Source of the DNA: Bryobacterales bacterium
GTDB lineage: Bacteria; Acidobacteriota; Terriglobia; Bryobacterales; Bryobacteraceae
Assembly (NCBI GenBank): GCA_003170295.1
Contig: PNAJ01000009.1
Location: 369 to 44,191, forward strand
Reading direction: 5' to 3'
DNA length: 43,823 bases
Below are positions 1 through 8,258 of the stretch, one piece after another. Below the pieces are notes generated by a model. It made no database searches. It was not told where the DNA came from and worked only from the letters and a program-made list of their open reading frames with translations. Positions within the stretch are counted from its first letter, which is position 1; every line of letters begins with the position of its first letter. A program made the translations under genes and the position numbers.

Positions 1-375
1 AAGCGGCGGATGAACTCGACCGCGTCCAGAGTCATGGTCTTGGTGCGGGAGTGATCCGCGTAGTCTTTCCAGTCGAAGGTGACGCGGCCGTTTTCTAAAG
101 CGCGAAGCCGGTGGTTGGAGATGGCGACGCGATGAGTGTAGCGAGCCAGATACTTGAGCAGCGCCGGGGTCCCCCGAAGGGAGGCTTTACGTGAACGACC
201 CATTCAAGGTGAGCGGCTGTTTCACACAAGGCCTGGAACGCGGCCGGCTTGGCCAGATCGCGAAGTTCACCGGAGAGGCGGAGCCGACCTTTGCGAAAAG
301 CCTTTCCGAGAGATACCAGAAATAGTTTGCGGAACCGGCGGCTGAGGACCTTATAAGGAAGGAACCTTGGTTCTC
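1..375 (-). pseudogene. IS91-type transposase fragment, frameshifted, cut by window edge
   Basis: Read on the minus strand, about 60 codons from position 367 down to 167 give the IS91/IS801 signature, with motifs such as VLSRRFRKLF, GELRDLAKPAAF and WVVHVKPPFGGP. The protein then continues in another frame as KYLARYTHRVAISNHRL and WKDYADHSRTKTM to the window edge. Between the PPFGGP codons and the LLKYLARY codons there are five bases (162-166) where the family normally has six, so a one-base deletion has broken the gene. Upstream of about 375 the family similarity fades, so the 5' end is also missing or degraded. Members are rolling-circle (HUH, Y2-type) transposases. It is probably a dead remnant; the part beyond position 1 is unseen. 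Confidence 0.8.
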
Positions 376-477
376 GGCGGATTGCACGGTGGAATAGGAG
401 GCAGCTTAGCAACAGGCATAAATTTTTGCGGAGCACAGGTGTACGAACACGGTGCCACACGTTTGCAATAAGGCGCT

Positions 478-655
478 CTAGCTGGGTGGCTTCATTACCG
501 CTACTTCCTTGGATGAAGAACAGCTGGCGGGCGAGATCAAGGCGGTTGTGTCGGCAATCGCCTTCGTGATTTCATAATTAGTGGGGTCACGATCGCCGGC
601 GGAGTGATAGATCGACAGCGCTTGTGCCGCAAAACGACACGCCTCGGGAAGCCCG
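478..655 (-). other. possible remnant of the C-terminus of another protein
   Basis: Between the two transposase segments the minus strand has an open stretch of roughly 58 codons without a start, ending in a TAG at 478-480. It contains EACRFAAQALSIYHSAGDRD followed by TNYEITKAIADTTA. That looks like an amphipathic helical, TPR-like end of a protein rather than random sequence. It could be the tail of a gene destroyed by the insertions, or chance. No start codon or ribosome-binding site is present and I assign no function. Confidence 0.2.
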
Positions 656-665
656 AATGGTCAAA

Positions 666-1661
666 TTATTCATGCGGCGCGGCCATAATATTGAGTAAGA
701 CTCCGAGGCGGTGGCGACACTCAACGGCGTGACCGCGCTTTTTGGGTTTATCGCCGGCATCGGGGAAAAGCAGTTTGTTGCTCTTCCCCTGATGGTTTCT
801 TTCGCCATGATAATGAGTGCTGAATTCGGCCAGAGTCCGCGAGAGCGGACCCTCGCAGAGGATCAACTTTGACAGGCACTCCTGCTTGACAGAGCGAACC
901 CAACGTTCTGCAAATGCGTTCAGATTCGGACTTCTCGCCGGAAGCCGAATGGCTTTCACTCCGCCATCCGCCAGCGTCGATCGAAACGACGCACAGAACT
1001 TCGTGTCGCGATCATGCAGAACGTAGCGGCATGGATGAAGATGTCCCCAGGTCTCCTGGGTCGCGCTGCGGGCGATTTGTTCCATCCACTCCTGATCCGG
1101 GTGTCTGGTGATACCGGCGACGCTGACGCGACGGCTCTCCAGATGAATGAAGAACAGAACGTAGTAGGTGACCAGTCCTCGCAAGGTGAGCACTTCCACG
1201 GTAAAGAAGTCAGCACCCGCCAGAACGTCCTTATGCGCGGAGATAAAGTCCTTCCATAAGGTGGTTCGGCTTCGCTGCGGCGCCGGGGCAATCCCGTGAC
1301 GGCGCAGAATATTTCCAACAGTTTGATCCGACAAATGATGGCCCAGGTTGGCGAGAGCACCGACGATACGATCGTAGCCCCAGCCCGTGTGCTCCCGTGC
1401 CATTCGCACCACCAGTGCTTCGAACTCCGGTCGAACCGTGGGACGGCCCGGATATTGCCGCTGTTTGGAGCCATCGAACTTCTTGGCGACGAGCCTCCGA
1501 TACCAAGCCAGGATCGTGTCCGGTTTGGAGACGCAGGCGACCTCCGTGAGCACTTTGCGTCCCAGGCGCTTCCCGATTTCGGCGAGAGTGGCGCGCTCAA
1601 GACTGCCCATCTTACTCTGGCGATGGATCGTTTCGGTTTTTTGACCATACGACGTCGACAA
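666..1661 (-). CDS. DDE transposase, integrase-core (rve) type
   Basis: A 331-residue transposase. The N-terminal third (LAEIGKRLGRKVLTEV, then PDTILAWYRRLVAKKFDGSK) is the helix-turn-helix DNA-binding part. The integrase core follows with candidate catalytic residues D151 (in ADFFTVEV), D217 (in LHDRDTKF) and E252 (in AERWVRSVKQECL), giving the usual D-34-E spacing. The C-terminus has the HYHGERNHQGK and HAVECRHRLGVLLN motifs typical of this IS3/IS481-like group. The only start in frame is TTG at 1661, with a TGA 18 bases upstream, so a few N-terminal residues may be missing relative to family members. I could not define terminal inverted repeats or a target duplication. The reading frame is intact, so it may still be functional. 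Confidence 0.85.
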   Translation of the reverse strand: MSTSYGQKTETIHRQSKMGSLERATLAEIGKRLGRKVLTEVACVSKPDTILAWYRRLVAKKFDGSKQRQYPGRPTVRPEFEALVVRMAREHTGWGYDRIVGALANLGHHLSDQTVGNILRRHGIAPAPQRSRTTLWKDFISAHKDVLAGADFFTVEVLTLRGLVTYYVLFFIHLESRRVSVAGITRHPDQEWMEQIARSATQETWGHLHPCRYVLHDRDTKFCASFRSTLADGGVKAIRLPARSPNLNAFAERWVRSVKQECLSKLILCEGPLSRTLAEFSTHYHGERNHQGKSNKLLFPDAGDKPKKRGHAVECRHRLGVLLNIMAAPHE

Positions 1662-1752
1662 TGCACCGTCGGATTTCCCTCAGCGGGCATGACCGGCAGA
1701 TTGAGAAAGGCGATTGAGGTGTTGAGGTCGGAGATGAAGTAGCGTCGATGCT

Positions 1753-1770
1753 CACAGGCTGGAGCCCGTG
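1753..1770. repeat. short imperfect palindrome, hairpin family
   Basis: CACAGGCT-GG-AGCCCGTG, a stem with one mismatch, followed by GTTGCCC. It lies between the transposase and the 3' end of the propeller gene and resembles the better hairpins at 5665, 9500 and 31636. It may also act as a transcription end for the propeller operon, although there is no T-run. Confidence 0.4.
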
Positions 1771-1795
1771 GTTGCCCGACCCTGGCTCCGCCCGG

Positions 1796-2887
1796 CTACT
1801 TCCCGACCACTAGAATCGAAAACGAATCGGGCAACATCGGGCCGCGTGCGGGTCCGCGTCCCTTAGGGGGCGTGCTTCCGGGAGGAGGCGCGGCCGGAGG
1901 AGGTCCGTACTCCGCGGCCATCGTCAGAATGTGGTTCGTCTTCGTATCCAGCGTGAGCGTCTTTGCTCCCGTCATGGTGTCGAGGTTCTGCTCCACCTCG
2001 AAGCTTGCCGGACCCGTCTCGCGAACAATCGTCATCGTACCGTTGCCGTGCGTGCTGAAGGCTTCCATGCTGGCGGGATTGAAAGCAGCTCCATCGGAGC
2101 CTCCCGCCAACGGTAGCGTCGTCAGAATCTTGCCGTCCTTCGCACTAAGAATGACCATTGTGGGTTGCGCCGGCGGTGCGCCCGAGTTCCGGCATGCGAC
2201 AAACAGCACCTGGTTTTTGACGTCCATGGCCAGTCCCGCGAGGCCGCTGCCCTTGTCGCCGAGGTCGTAGTGCGCCGTCACGGTCATCGCCTTGGCGTCA
2301 ATGACAGCGACGTTGGCTTTGTCGGAAACGTCAACGTAGATGTGGCCTTTTCCGTCTGTGACGGCTTGCTCCGGCGCGCCGCCGAGATCCAGCGTTCCCA
2401 GCACGTCGCCGGTTTTCGCGTCGATCACCGTAACGTGCGGAGCCTGATGGCTCAGGATGTAGATGCGTTGATTGAAGGGGTCCTGGAGAATGCCGTCCGG
2501 ATTACCTTGCACTTCGATTGTTTTAATGAGCTTCAGCGTTTTCGTGTCCCACATGGCCACGGGTTTGCTGCTTGCGAATCCATGACCGGACTTGGCGTCC
2601 ACTGCCGCGCCGTTGGCCCTGATATCTGGAATCTCCCCGGCCGGAGCCAAAGTGTCGAGATCGAAAACCGTTATACGCGCGGCAACCGGGGGTGTCGCCG
2701 CCGGCTGCGCGCCTCGCGGGATGTATAAGCGGCGCCCGGCTACATCGGCATAGATGTAGTCAAAACCGCCGAGACCGCCGGTCTTAACCGTCTTAAGGAT
2801 CTTGTAAGGTCCGGGATTCGCAGCCTGCCAGGCTGATCCGATCGCCACGAACATCGTAAATGTTATTGCCAGAGAGGCACGTCGCAT
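1796..2887 (-). CDS. secreted YncE-like beta-propeller protein (copy 2 of tandem pair)
   Basis: A 363-residue protein made of repeated blades like those of the YVTN/YncE (COG3391) beta-propellers. Examples are LYIPRG, VFDLDTLAPAGEIP, GHGFASSKPVAMWDTKTLK, IDAKTGDVLGTLDLGG and IDAKAMTVTAHYDLG. The start is ATG 2887, preceded by AGGAG at good spacing; a longer reading to 2977 would run through the intergenic space and lacks support. Residues 1-21 are a signal peptide (MRRASLAITFTMFVAIGSAW), so the protein is exported. The C-terminus is proline/glycine-rich (PPPAAPPPG region). It is 64 bp downstream of its paralogue at 2952-3965 and probably co-transcribed with it. Function is unknown; family members act in surface binding or redox-associated roles and no catalytic residues are visible. 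Confidence 0.8.
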   Translation of the reverse strand: MRRASLAITFTMFVAIGSAWQAANPGPYKILKTVKTGGLGGFDYIYADVAGRRLYIPRGAQPAATPPVAARITVFDLDTLAPAGEIPDIRANGAAVDAKSGHGFASSKPVAMWDTKTLKLIKTIEVQGNPDGILQDPFNQRIYILSHQAPHVTVIDAKTGDVLGTLDLGGAPEQAVTDGKGHIYVDVSDKANVAVIDAKAMTVTAHYDLGDKGSGLAGLAMDVKNQVLFVACRNSGAPPAQPTMVILSAKDGKILTTLPLAGGSDGAAFNPASMEAFSTHGNGTMTIVRETGPASFEVEQNLDTMTGAKTLTLDTKTNHILTMAAEYGPPPAAPPPGSTPPKGRGPARGPMLPDSFSILVVGK

Positions 2888-2951
2888 GAGGGTCTCCTGT
2901 CGTCTGCGGAATGGCCTATCACACCACAAATTACTGAAGATTCGCTGAAGA

Positions 2952-3965
2952 TCAGCGCGCGGGCAAAACCTGTTCAATCGCCATTAATGTGAAGGACCCG
3001 GGCACCATCGGTCCCCTCCTGCCACCCGCGGGCGCAGGCCCGAATTTCGCGGAAACGACGAACACGCGGTGATTGGTGGGATCGAACCCCATATTGCGGG
3101 ACCCCGGCGGGGTCGGGATGTTTTCGATGACTCGATATTGGTCCGGAGTGTCCTGATGAACTACGGTGAGCGTCCCGTCGGCGTTGGAGGCAAACGCGTT
3201 GCCGGAGGCCGCATCGTACCCTGCGCCATCGACGCCGGCGCCGATCGGGACGGTTGCCACCACCTTGCCTGCCTGATAGTCGGAGACCGCCATTACTCCG
3301 CTGCGGCATCCGCTGAACAGGCGGTGATGGGCAGTGTCGATAGCCATGGCGACCGGCTGCTTGCACGGGGCGGTGGACCAGCGTCGGACCACGGCCGCTT
3401 TCTTCGCGTCGATCTCGACCACCTCGCTCGTGTCGGTAAGGTTCGCGTAGACCTTGCCGTCGCCGGCTGAGGCGCCATATTCAGGTTTGCCGCCGAGCGG
3501 AATGTTCGTGATTAGGGCACCCGCCAGCGGATCGATCACCGTCGAGGAGTGCGCATCGCCATTAAGGGTGAAAACGCGGTTCGAAGCGCTGTCGTAAAGG
3601 ATGGCGTCGGCATCTTCGGCGGCTGGGATCCGGCCGAGCGCCTTGAAAGTCTGCAAGTCGAACATGACGACGGACTTGTCGTTGCCCGAGGTGGCAAATC
3701 CATGCCCGGTTTTTTCCGCGATTGCAGTTCCGTGCGCGCCCTGGATGCCGGTGACTTCGCCGAGTAGTTTCCCACTATCTTCATCAATGACCATCACGCG
3801 ATTCTGCCGCGCGACAAACAGACGGTGGTTCGGTGGATCGGGCACGATGTAATCCCAACTCCCGTCCCCGCCCAGTGTGTACGTGTGCGTTACGCGGTAA
3901 GACGGCGACTGCGCGAGAAGTGAGTTCAGCGCGGCCAGGGTGACGACCAGACCGATGCGAGGCAT
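2952..3965 (-). CDS. secreted YncE-like beta-propeller protein (copy 1 of tandem pair)
   Basis: A 337-residue paralogue of the next gene downstream, with the same blade order. Motifs include WDYIVPDPPNHRLFVARQN, VIDEDSGKLLGEVTGI, GHGFATSGNDKSVVMFDLQ, VIDPLAGALITNIPLGG and VEIDAKKAAVVRRW. ATG 3965 is preceded by AAGGAG, and a signal peptide ending LNSLLAQ follows. In-frame codons further upstream run back over the divergent promoter region and into the facing gene, so they are not coding. It is the first gene of a likely two-gene unit transcribed away from the SelA-like gene at 4066. The pair looks like a local duplication that has since diverged. Confidence 0.8.
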   Translation of the reverse strand: MPRIGLVVTLAALNSLLAQSPSYRVTHTYTLGGDGSWDYIVPDPPNHRLFVARQNRVMVIDEDSGKLLGEVTGIQGAHGTAIAEKTGHGFATSGNDKSVVMFDLQTFKALGRIPAAEDADAILYDSASNRVFTLNGDAHSSTVIDPLAGALITNIPLGGKPEYGASAGDGKVYANLTDTSEVVEIDAKKAAVVRRWSTAPCKQPVAMAIDTAHHRLFSGCRSGVMAVSDYQAGKVVATVPIGAGVDGAGYDAASGNAFASNADGTLTVVHQDTPDQYRVIENIPTPPGSRNMGFDPTNHRVFVVSAKFGPAPAGGRRGPMVPGSFTLMAIEQVLPAR

Positions 3966-3995
3966 AGTGAGCTCCTTATCTGTCCTTAAACGTCC

Positions 3996-4060
3996 ATAAT
4001 ATGCCAGAAAAGCTCCTCCAGGAGAGCTTAAAATGCCATAATTGACCTTAATCCGGGAGG
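3996..4060. promoter_or_regulatory. divergent promoter region with central inverted repeat
   Basis: The 100-bp gap between starts 3965 (minus) and 4066 (plus) has a TATTAT box for the minus strand (4001-3996), about 30 bp before that start. It also has a CATAAT box for the plus strand (4037-4042) and GGGAGG before the plus start. Between the two boxes lies an inverted repeat, AAGCTCCT-CC-AGGAG-a-GCTT (4010-4029), placed to overlap the -35 zone of the plus promoter. A common operator for both directions is an inference. Confidence 0.4.
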
Positions 4061-4065
4061 TGAGC

Positions 4066-5658
4066 ATGTTGTGGAAGAGCGGGTTTAACCGGCGCGATCT
4101 ATTTCGCCGGGGAAGTTTGATGGCGCTGGCCGGAAGTGTGCGGAGGCTCGCCGCGGCGCCGCTGGAGTTTGGCGCGAATATGTACCGGTCGATCGGCGTA
4201 CGACCGGTGATCAACGCGCGCGGGACCTTCACAATCATCACCGGATCGCAGACGCTGCCCGAAGTAAAAAAAGCGATGGATGAGGCTTCGCGCAATTACG
4301 TGCAAATGGACGAACTGATGAAGGGCGTCGGGCAGCGGCTGGCGGAAATTACGGGCGCGGAGTGGGGCATCGTTTCGGCGGGTTGTTGCGCGGGCGTCAC
4401 CAACTGCACGGCGGCTGCAATCGCGGGGTTCAATCCGGAGAGGATGCAGAAGCTCCCCGATCTGGCGGGACTGAAGGACGAAGTGGTGATTCCGTCGTAT
4501 TCGCGCAATGTGTACGATCACGCGGTGCGCATGCTTGGCGTGAAAATTGTGGAATTGAAAGATCCGTTGGAGCTGGCGACGATTTTCAGCGAGCGCACGG
4601 CGATGGTCTACATTCTGGCCGGTCCGGGCGACGAGGGTCCACTGGGAACGAAGGCGATTGCGGATTTCGCGCGCAAGCATAACGTTCCGGTGGTGGTGGA
4701 TGCCGCGGCGGAGATTCTTACGCTGAAGCCGAACGTCCATCTGGAGCGAGGAGCGTCAGTGGTGGTGTACAGCGGGGGCAAATGCATTCGCGGTCCGCAG
4801 GCCGCCGGCTTGCTGTTGGGAGAAAAGGCGCTGCTCGAGGCGGCGTGGGCTAATAGCGCTCCGCATCATGCGTTCGGGCGATCGCTCAAAGTGGGCAAAG
4901 AAGAGATCATGGGCATGCTGGCCGCAGTGGAAATGTGGGTGAAGCGCGACCATGAAGCGGAATGGAAACAGTGGATCGCGTGGCTGGATCAGATTGCGGC
5001 CAACGTGAAAAAAGTGGACGGGGTGACGTCCAGCATCAGCGAGCCTCCGAAGAACCAGCTTTCGAACCGAACGCCGCAATTGAACATCAAGTGGGACGGC
5101 GCGAAGATCGGGATTACCGGGGCGGAAGTTCACAAGCTGTTCACCGATACGGAGCCGCGCATTATTCTGGCGAGCGGCAATGGGACGCGGCTGGGGAACA
5201 TGGCGAGTTCGGTTTCTGTGGTGCCGTACATGATGACGCCGGGGGATGTGAAAGTCGTGGCGGACCGGTTGTACAGCGTGTTGACACGGCCTCCTAAGTT
5301 TGAAAATCCGCCGGAACCTGTGGCTCCGAGCGTGACCGTCGCGGGGCAATGGACGGCACGGCTTGAATACGGAAGAGGCTCGGCGATCCATAACCTGATG
5401 TTCGAGCAGAGCGCGGAGAAATTAACTGGCACGCATCACGCGGAGTTCGATCAGGGAGATTTGAGCGGCACTGTATCCGGGAATATCGTGAAGTTTCAGA
5501 GCCGGTATCGGATTCAGGGGCAAGGGTTGTCGTACGCGTTCACGGGCACTGTGGATGGGGACAAGATTGCGGGTGTCGTGAATATGGGCGAGTATGGGGA
5601 CACTACTTGGACAGCGGAGAGGCATAAGTATCAGACGGGTCGGGGTCGGCGGGGGTAG
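4066..5658 (+). CDS. Tat-exported SelA-like PLP enzyme with C-terminal beta domain
   Basis: A 530-residue protein. The N-terminus has a twin-arginine signal (FNRRDLFRRG, then LMALAGSV). Residues about 45-410 are a SelA-like fold-type I PLP enzyme. The motif YSGGKCIRGPQAAG supplies the likely Schiff-base lysine K239, and VVVDAAAE supplies the aspartate facing the pyridine nitrogen. This fold includes selenocysteine synthase and D-glucosaminate-6-phosphate ammonia-lyase relatives; export argues against a tRNA substrate. Residues about 423-520 (AGQWTARLEYGRGSA, AEKLTGTHHAEFDQGDLSG, GTVDGDKIAGVVNMGEYGD) look like a lipocalin-like beta domain that the paralogue at 14937 lacks. ATG 4066 is chosen because GGGAGG stands just before it and the Tat motif follows; an earlier ATT/ATG-type start at 4042 has no such support. 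The substrate is unknown. Confidence 0.8.
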   Translation: MLWKSGFNRRDLFRRGSLMALAGSVRRLAAAPLEFGANMYRSIGVRPVINARGTFTIITGSQTLPEVKKAMDEASRNYVQMDELMKGVGQRLAEITGAEWGIVSAGCCAGVTNCTAAAIAGFNPERMQKLPDLAGLKDEVVIPSYSRNVYDHAVRMLGVKIVELKDPLELATIFSERTAMVYILAGPGDEGPLGTKAIADFARKHNVPVVVDAAAEILTLKPNVHLERGASVVVYSGGKCIRGPQAAGLLLGEKALLEAAWANSAPHHAFGRSLKVGKEEIMGMLAAVEMWVKRDHEAEWKQWIAWLDQIAANVKKVDGVTSSISEPPKNQLSNRTPQLNIKWDGAKIGITGAEVHKLFTDTEPRIILASGNGTRLGNMASSVSVVPYMMTPGDVKVVADRLYSVLTRPPKFENPPEPVAPSVTVAGQWTARLEYGRGSAIHNLMFEQSAEKLTGTHHAEFDQGDLSGTVSGNIVKFQSRYRIQGQGLSYAFTGTVDGDKIAGVVNMGEYGDTTWTAERHKYQTGRGRRG

Positions 5659-5664
5659 AAGGTT

Positions 5665-5788
5665 CACAGGCCGAAGCCTGTGCCACCTAATAAGCGGTCC
5701 GGGCGATTTTTTTGAACTGCGCGCCGGTTGCTTACCGGCGCTCCAGGCGGGTTACCAACCCGCCGCAGGCTGCCAGCCTGCCCCACTT
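5665..5788. repeat. cluster of four GC-rich hairpins ending in CCCAC(C/T)
   Basis: This lies between convergent genes ending at 5658 and 5845. CACAGGC-CGAA-GCCTGTG (5665-5682) is followed by CCACCT. Then come GCGCCGGT-TGCTT-ACCGGCGC (5721-5741), GGCGGGTT-ACC-AACCCGCC (5746-5764) and GCAGGCT-GCC-AGCCTGC (5765-5781) followed by CCCACTT. The stems are perfect. The shared tail and stem style match units at 9500, 9613 and 31636, so this is a REP-like family rather than only a terminator. I do not recognise a named family. Confidence 0.7.
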
Positions 5789-5844
5789 CCTGCGGTCGCG
5801 GCTCGGTAGCTGCAGTAAAAACAGGCCAATAGAATTGGCGGTGG

Positions 5845-7041
5845 TCAGTGTTTTTCGGTGATTTGGCGGAAGACTCGCAGGAGATTGGCGCCTAGGAATT
5901 TGCGGATTCGGTCCTCGGAATAGCCGCGGCGGAGCATGGCGTCGGTGATCATGGGGAGATCGCTTACATCGTGCATGTCTTTAGGGGGCGTGGGGCCGCC
6001 GTCGAAATCGGTGCCTAGAGCTACGTGATCTTCGCCTACCATTTGGATGGCGCGATCGACTACTGCTACCCAATCGTCGACGGTTAACTTGAGGTCGTCG
6101 GGCGCGGATGTGCCGACCATCGGGAAGCCTCGGGCGGCGATTTGATCGATTTCGAAGATCGACATTGGTGCACGATCGTGAATCGCTTTGGTATCCCAGA
6201 AGGGCTTGCCGGCATGGGCTGTGACCCAATCGAAGACTTTGCGATTGTGGAATTCGTTTCCGATCTGAAAACCGATTACGCCGCCTTTTGCGGCTAGTTT
6301 CTTCAGCAGCCAGTCCGGCATGTTGCGGGGAATGTCGTTGACCTGGCGCAGACCGTGGTGAGTGGCGATGACCGGATCGGTGCTGGTGTCGATGGCTTGT
6401 GAAATAGCATCGTCCGATGCATGCGATACGTTGATCACCATGCCGAGGCGGTTGGCTTCACGAATCCAGGCGCGACCCCGATCATTCAGGCCGTTCCATT
6501 TGAAAGTGCCCGCGCAGCAGGAATCGGCGTAGTTGCTCTGCCAGTTGTGAGCGGAGAGCTGCATCGACCGGAGGCCGAGGCGGTAGAAATCGCGCATGAC
6601 GAGAACGTCGCCATCGAGGTCGAAGCTGCCTTCTATGTCGAGAACGGCGGCGATTTTATGGGCCGCGTGAATGCGCTCGACTTCGGTTGCGTTGTGGGCG
6701 ACTTCGATGACGCCGCTGTTGGCCTGGATTTGCGTGATGCAGGCGTCGATCAAACGCAGCGCCTGCTTGGTTTCGAAACGTCCGGGATAGTAATCCTCGG
6801 TGACGTAAAACGAAAAGAACATCGCGCCTAATCCACCATCGCGGGCGCGGGGAAGATCGAAATGGCCGTCAGCCTTGCGCTGGCCGATGTCGCCTCCGTG
6901 ATAGAACTCGCGCTCGATCGAGTGGATGTGCGCGTCAAAGACAAGGGAGCTGTTGTGGAGGGCACGGGCGCGGTCGGATACTGCGGCGGCGGTTAGTAGT
7001 AGTGAGAGCAGTAATAGCGCTGGCAGGCGAAGTTGGCTCAC
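5845..7041 (-). CDS. M19 (renal/membrane dipeptidase-like) metallohydrolase, secreted
   Basis: A 398-residue peptidase M19 family protein; members hydrolyse dipeptides with a binuclear zinc site. Visible family motifs are VFDAHIH near the N-terminus, AVLDIEGSFDLDGD (bridging glutamate), MVINVSHASDD and PVIATHHGLRQVNDIPRN (histidine ligands), and HVALGTDFDGG. The first metal motif reads H-x-H where classical members have H-x-D. GTG 7041 is chosen: it is followed at once by a signal peptide (SQLRLPALLLLSLLLTAAA), and extension to 7170 would overlap the divergent gene at 7067. No ribosome-binding site is present; a TATAAT box (7053-7048 on this strand) ends six bases before the GTG, suggesting a leaderless message. 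It probably acts in the periplasm on peptide fragments. Confidence 0.8.
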   Translation of the reverse strand: MSQLRLPALLLLSLLLTAAAVSDRARALHNSSLVFDAHIHSIEREFYHGGDIGQRKADGHFDLPRARDGGLGAMFFSFYVTEDYYPGRFETKQALRLIDACITQIQANSGVIEVAHNATEVERIHAAHKIAAVLDIEGSFDLDGDVLVMRDFYRLGLRSMQLSAHNWQSNYADSCCAGTFKWNGLNDRGRAWIREANRLGMVINVSHASDDAISQAIDTSTDPVIATHHGLRQVNDIPRNMPDWLLKKLAAKGGVIGFQIGNEFHNRKVFDWVTAHAGKPFWDTKAIHDRAPMSIFEIDQIAARGFPMVGTSAPDDLKLTVDDWVAVVDRAIQMVGEDHVALGTDFDGGPTPPKDMHDVSDLPMITDAMLRRGYSEDRIRKFLGANLLRVFRQITEKH

Positions 7042-7047
7042 ATAGGG

Positions 7048-7055
7048 ATTATAAT
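7048..7055. promoter_or_regulatory. palindromic -10 box shared by two divergent genes
   Basis: ATTATAAT is its own reverse complement, so it offers TATAAT on both strands. On the minus strand it ends six bases before GTG 7041; on the plus strand it ends eleven bases before ATG 7067. Neither start has a Shine-Dalgarno sequence, and clear -35 boxes are lacking. Divergent leaderless or near-leaderless transcription from one overlapping -10 element is inferred. Confidence 0.5.
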
Positions 7056-7066
7056 GGCTGGACACT

Positions 7067-8257
7067 ATGGCTCGTCCCAGGCTTGCTGCGATCACTACCG
7101 TGTATCGGAAATATTCGCATACGCAGCATATTGTCGACCGGTATCTGGAAGGATACGGTTGGAATGGCACGCATCATCATCCGGAGATGGATCTGATTGC
7201 GCTGTATGTCGACCAGGTGGGCGCCGACGACTTGAGCCGCGATCGCGCCAGGCGCTTCCCGGGCATGAAGATTTACCCGACCATCGCCGAGGCGCTGACG
7301 TGCGGGACCGGCAAGCTTGCGGTGGATGGAGTGGTCGTGGTGGGCGAACACGGAGATTATCCGAAGACGCCCAAGGGGCAAGTGCAATATCCGCGCTACC
7401 GGTTTTTCGAGGAGATCGTTTCCGTGTTCCGATCGAGCGGGCGATCGGTACCCATGTTCAATGACAAGCATCTGTCGTGGAACTGGGAGTGGGCGCGGAA
7501 AATGTACGACACGTCGAAGGAGCTCGGGTTCCCGTACATGGCTGGGTCGAGCCTGCCGGTGACGTGGCGCATTCCATCCGTCGAATTTCCGGCGGGCGCT
7601 CGGGTGCGCGAGGCGTTGTGCATTTGCTATGGAGGGGTCGACAGCTACGACTTTCATGGCCTGGAGACGATTCAGTGCATGGTGGAGCGTCGCAAAGGCG
7701 GCGAGACTGGCGTGAAATGGCTGCAGGCGTATCGCGGCGACAAGTTCTGGGAAGCTTGCCGCGACAACGTGTGGCCGCGCGAGCTGATGAATGCCGCGCT
7801 GTGCCGGAGCCATACGCTGACACCGGCGCGCGCTGGGTTCAACGATATTTTTCCGTCTCTCGACGACATGCGAAGGCTGGTGAGGGATCCGGTGGCGTAT
7901 CGCTATGAGCATACCGATGGACTGAAATGCACGATGCTGCTGATGGGCGGCCTGGTGCGCGACTTCAACTTCGCGGCGCAACTGGAGGGCGAAGGAAAAC
8001 CGTTTTCGACTCAGATGTATTTGCCGATGCCGGATGGCCGCACCACGCTCGCCGATTTTTTCAGCCCTCTCTCGAACAATATGGAGAAGATGTTCCTGAC
8101 TGGAAAGGCGACCTACCCGGTGGAGCGAACGCTGCTGACGACCGGTTTAACGGAGGCCGGTGTGGATAGTTTGTACGCCGGGCAGGTCCGGGTGGAGACG
8201 CCGCATCTGGCGATTAATTATCAGCCGGCGGCTGAGTCGACGTTCTGGAGAACTTAA
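7067..8257 (+). CDS. conserved protein of unknown function, no signal peptide (tandem paralogue A)
   Basis: A 396-residue protein in the same family as the next gene, with shared blocks spread over the full length. These include YPTIAEAL, KLAVDGVVVVGEHGDYP, KGQVQYPRYRFFEE, RSVPMFNDKHLS, AGSSLPVTWRIP, DFHGLETIQCMVERRKGGE, YPVERTLLTTGL and VETPHLAINYQP. I do not recognise a functional family. The Rossmann-like start (RLAAITTVYRKY) and conserved H, E and D residues in GEHGDYP and NDKHLSW could be ligand sites. Unlike its neighbour it begins without a signal peptide, so it may be cytosolic or its signal may have been lost. It has no ribosome-binding site; a TATAAT lies just upstream. It is divergent from the M19 gene and one base from the next gene, so co-transcription is likely. 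Confidence 0.75.
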   Translation: MARPRLAAITTVYRKYSHTQHIVDRYLEGYGWNGTHHHPEMDLIALYVDQVGADDLSRDRARRFPGMKIYPTIAEALTCGTGKLAVDGVVVVGEHGDYPKTPKGQVQYPRYRFFEEIVSVFRSSGRSVPMFNDKHLSWNWEWARKMYDTSKELGFPYMAGSSLPVTWRIPSVEFPAGARVREALCICYGGVDSYDFHGLETIQCMVERRKGGETGVKWLQAYRGDKFWEACRDNVWPRELMNAALCRSHTLTPARAGFNDIFPSLDDMRRLVRDPVAYRYEHTDGLKCTMLLMGGLVRDFNFAAQLEGEGKPFSTQMYLPMPDGRTTLADFFSPLSNNMEKMFLTGKATYPVERTLLTTGLTEAGVDSLYAGQVRVETPHLAINYQPAAESTFWRT

Positions 8258-8258
8258 T

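Noticed and set aside
5665..5788. CRISPR-like array
   Set aside because: The repeats are palindromes of different sequence with no constant spacing or unique spacers; no cas genes are present.
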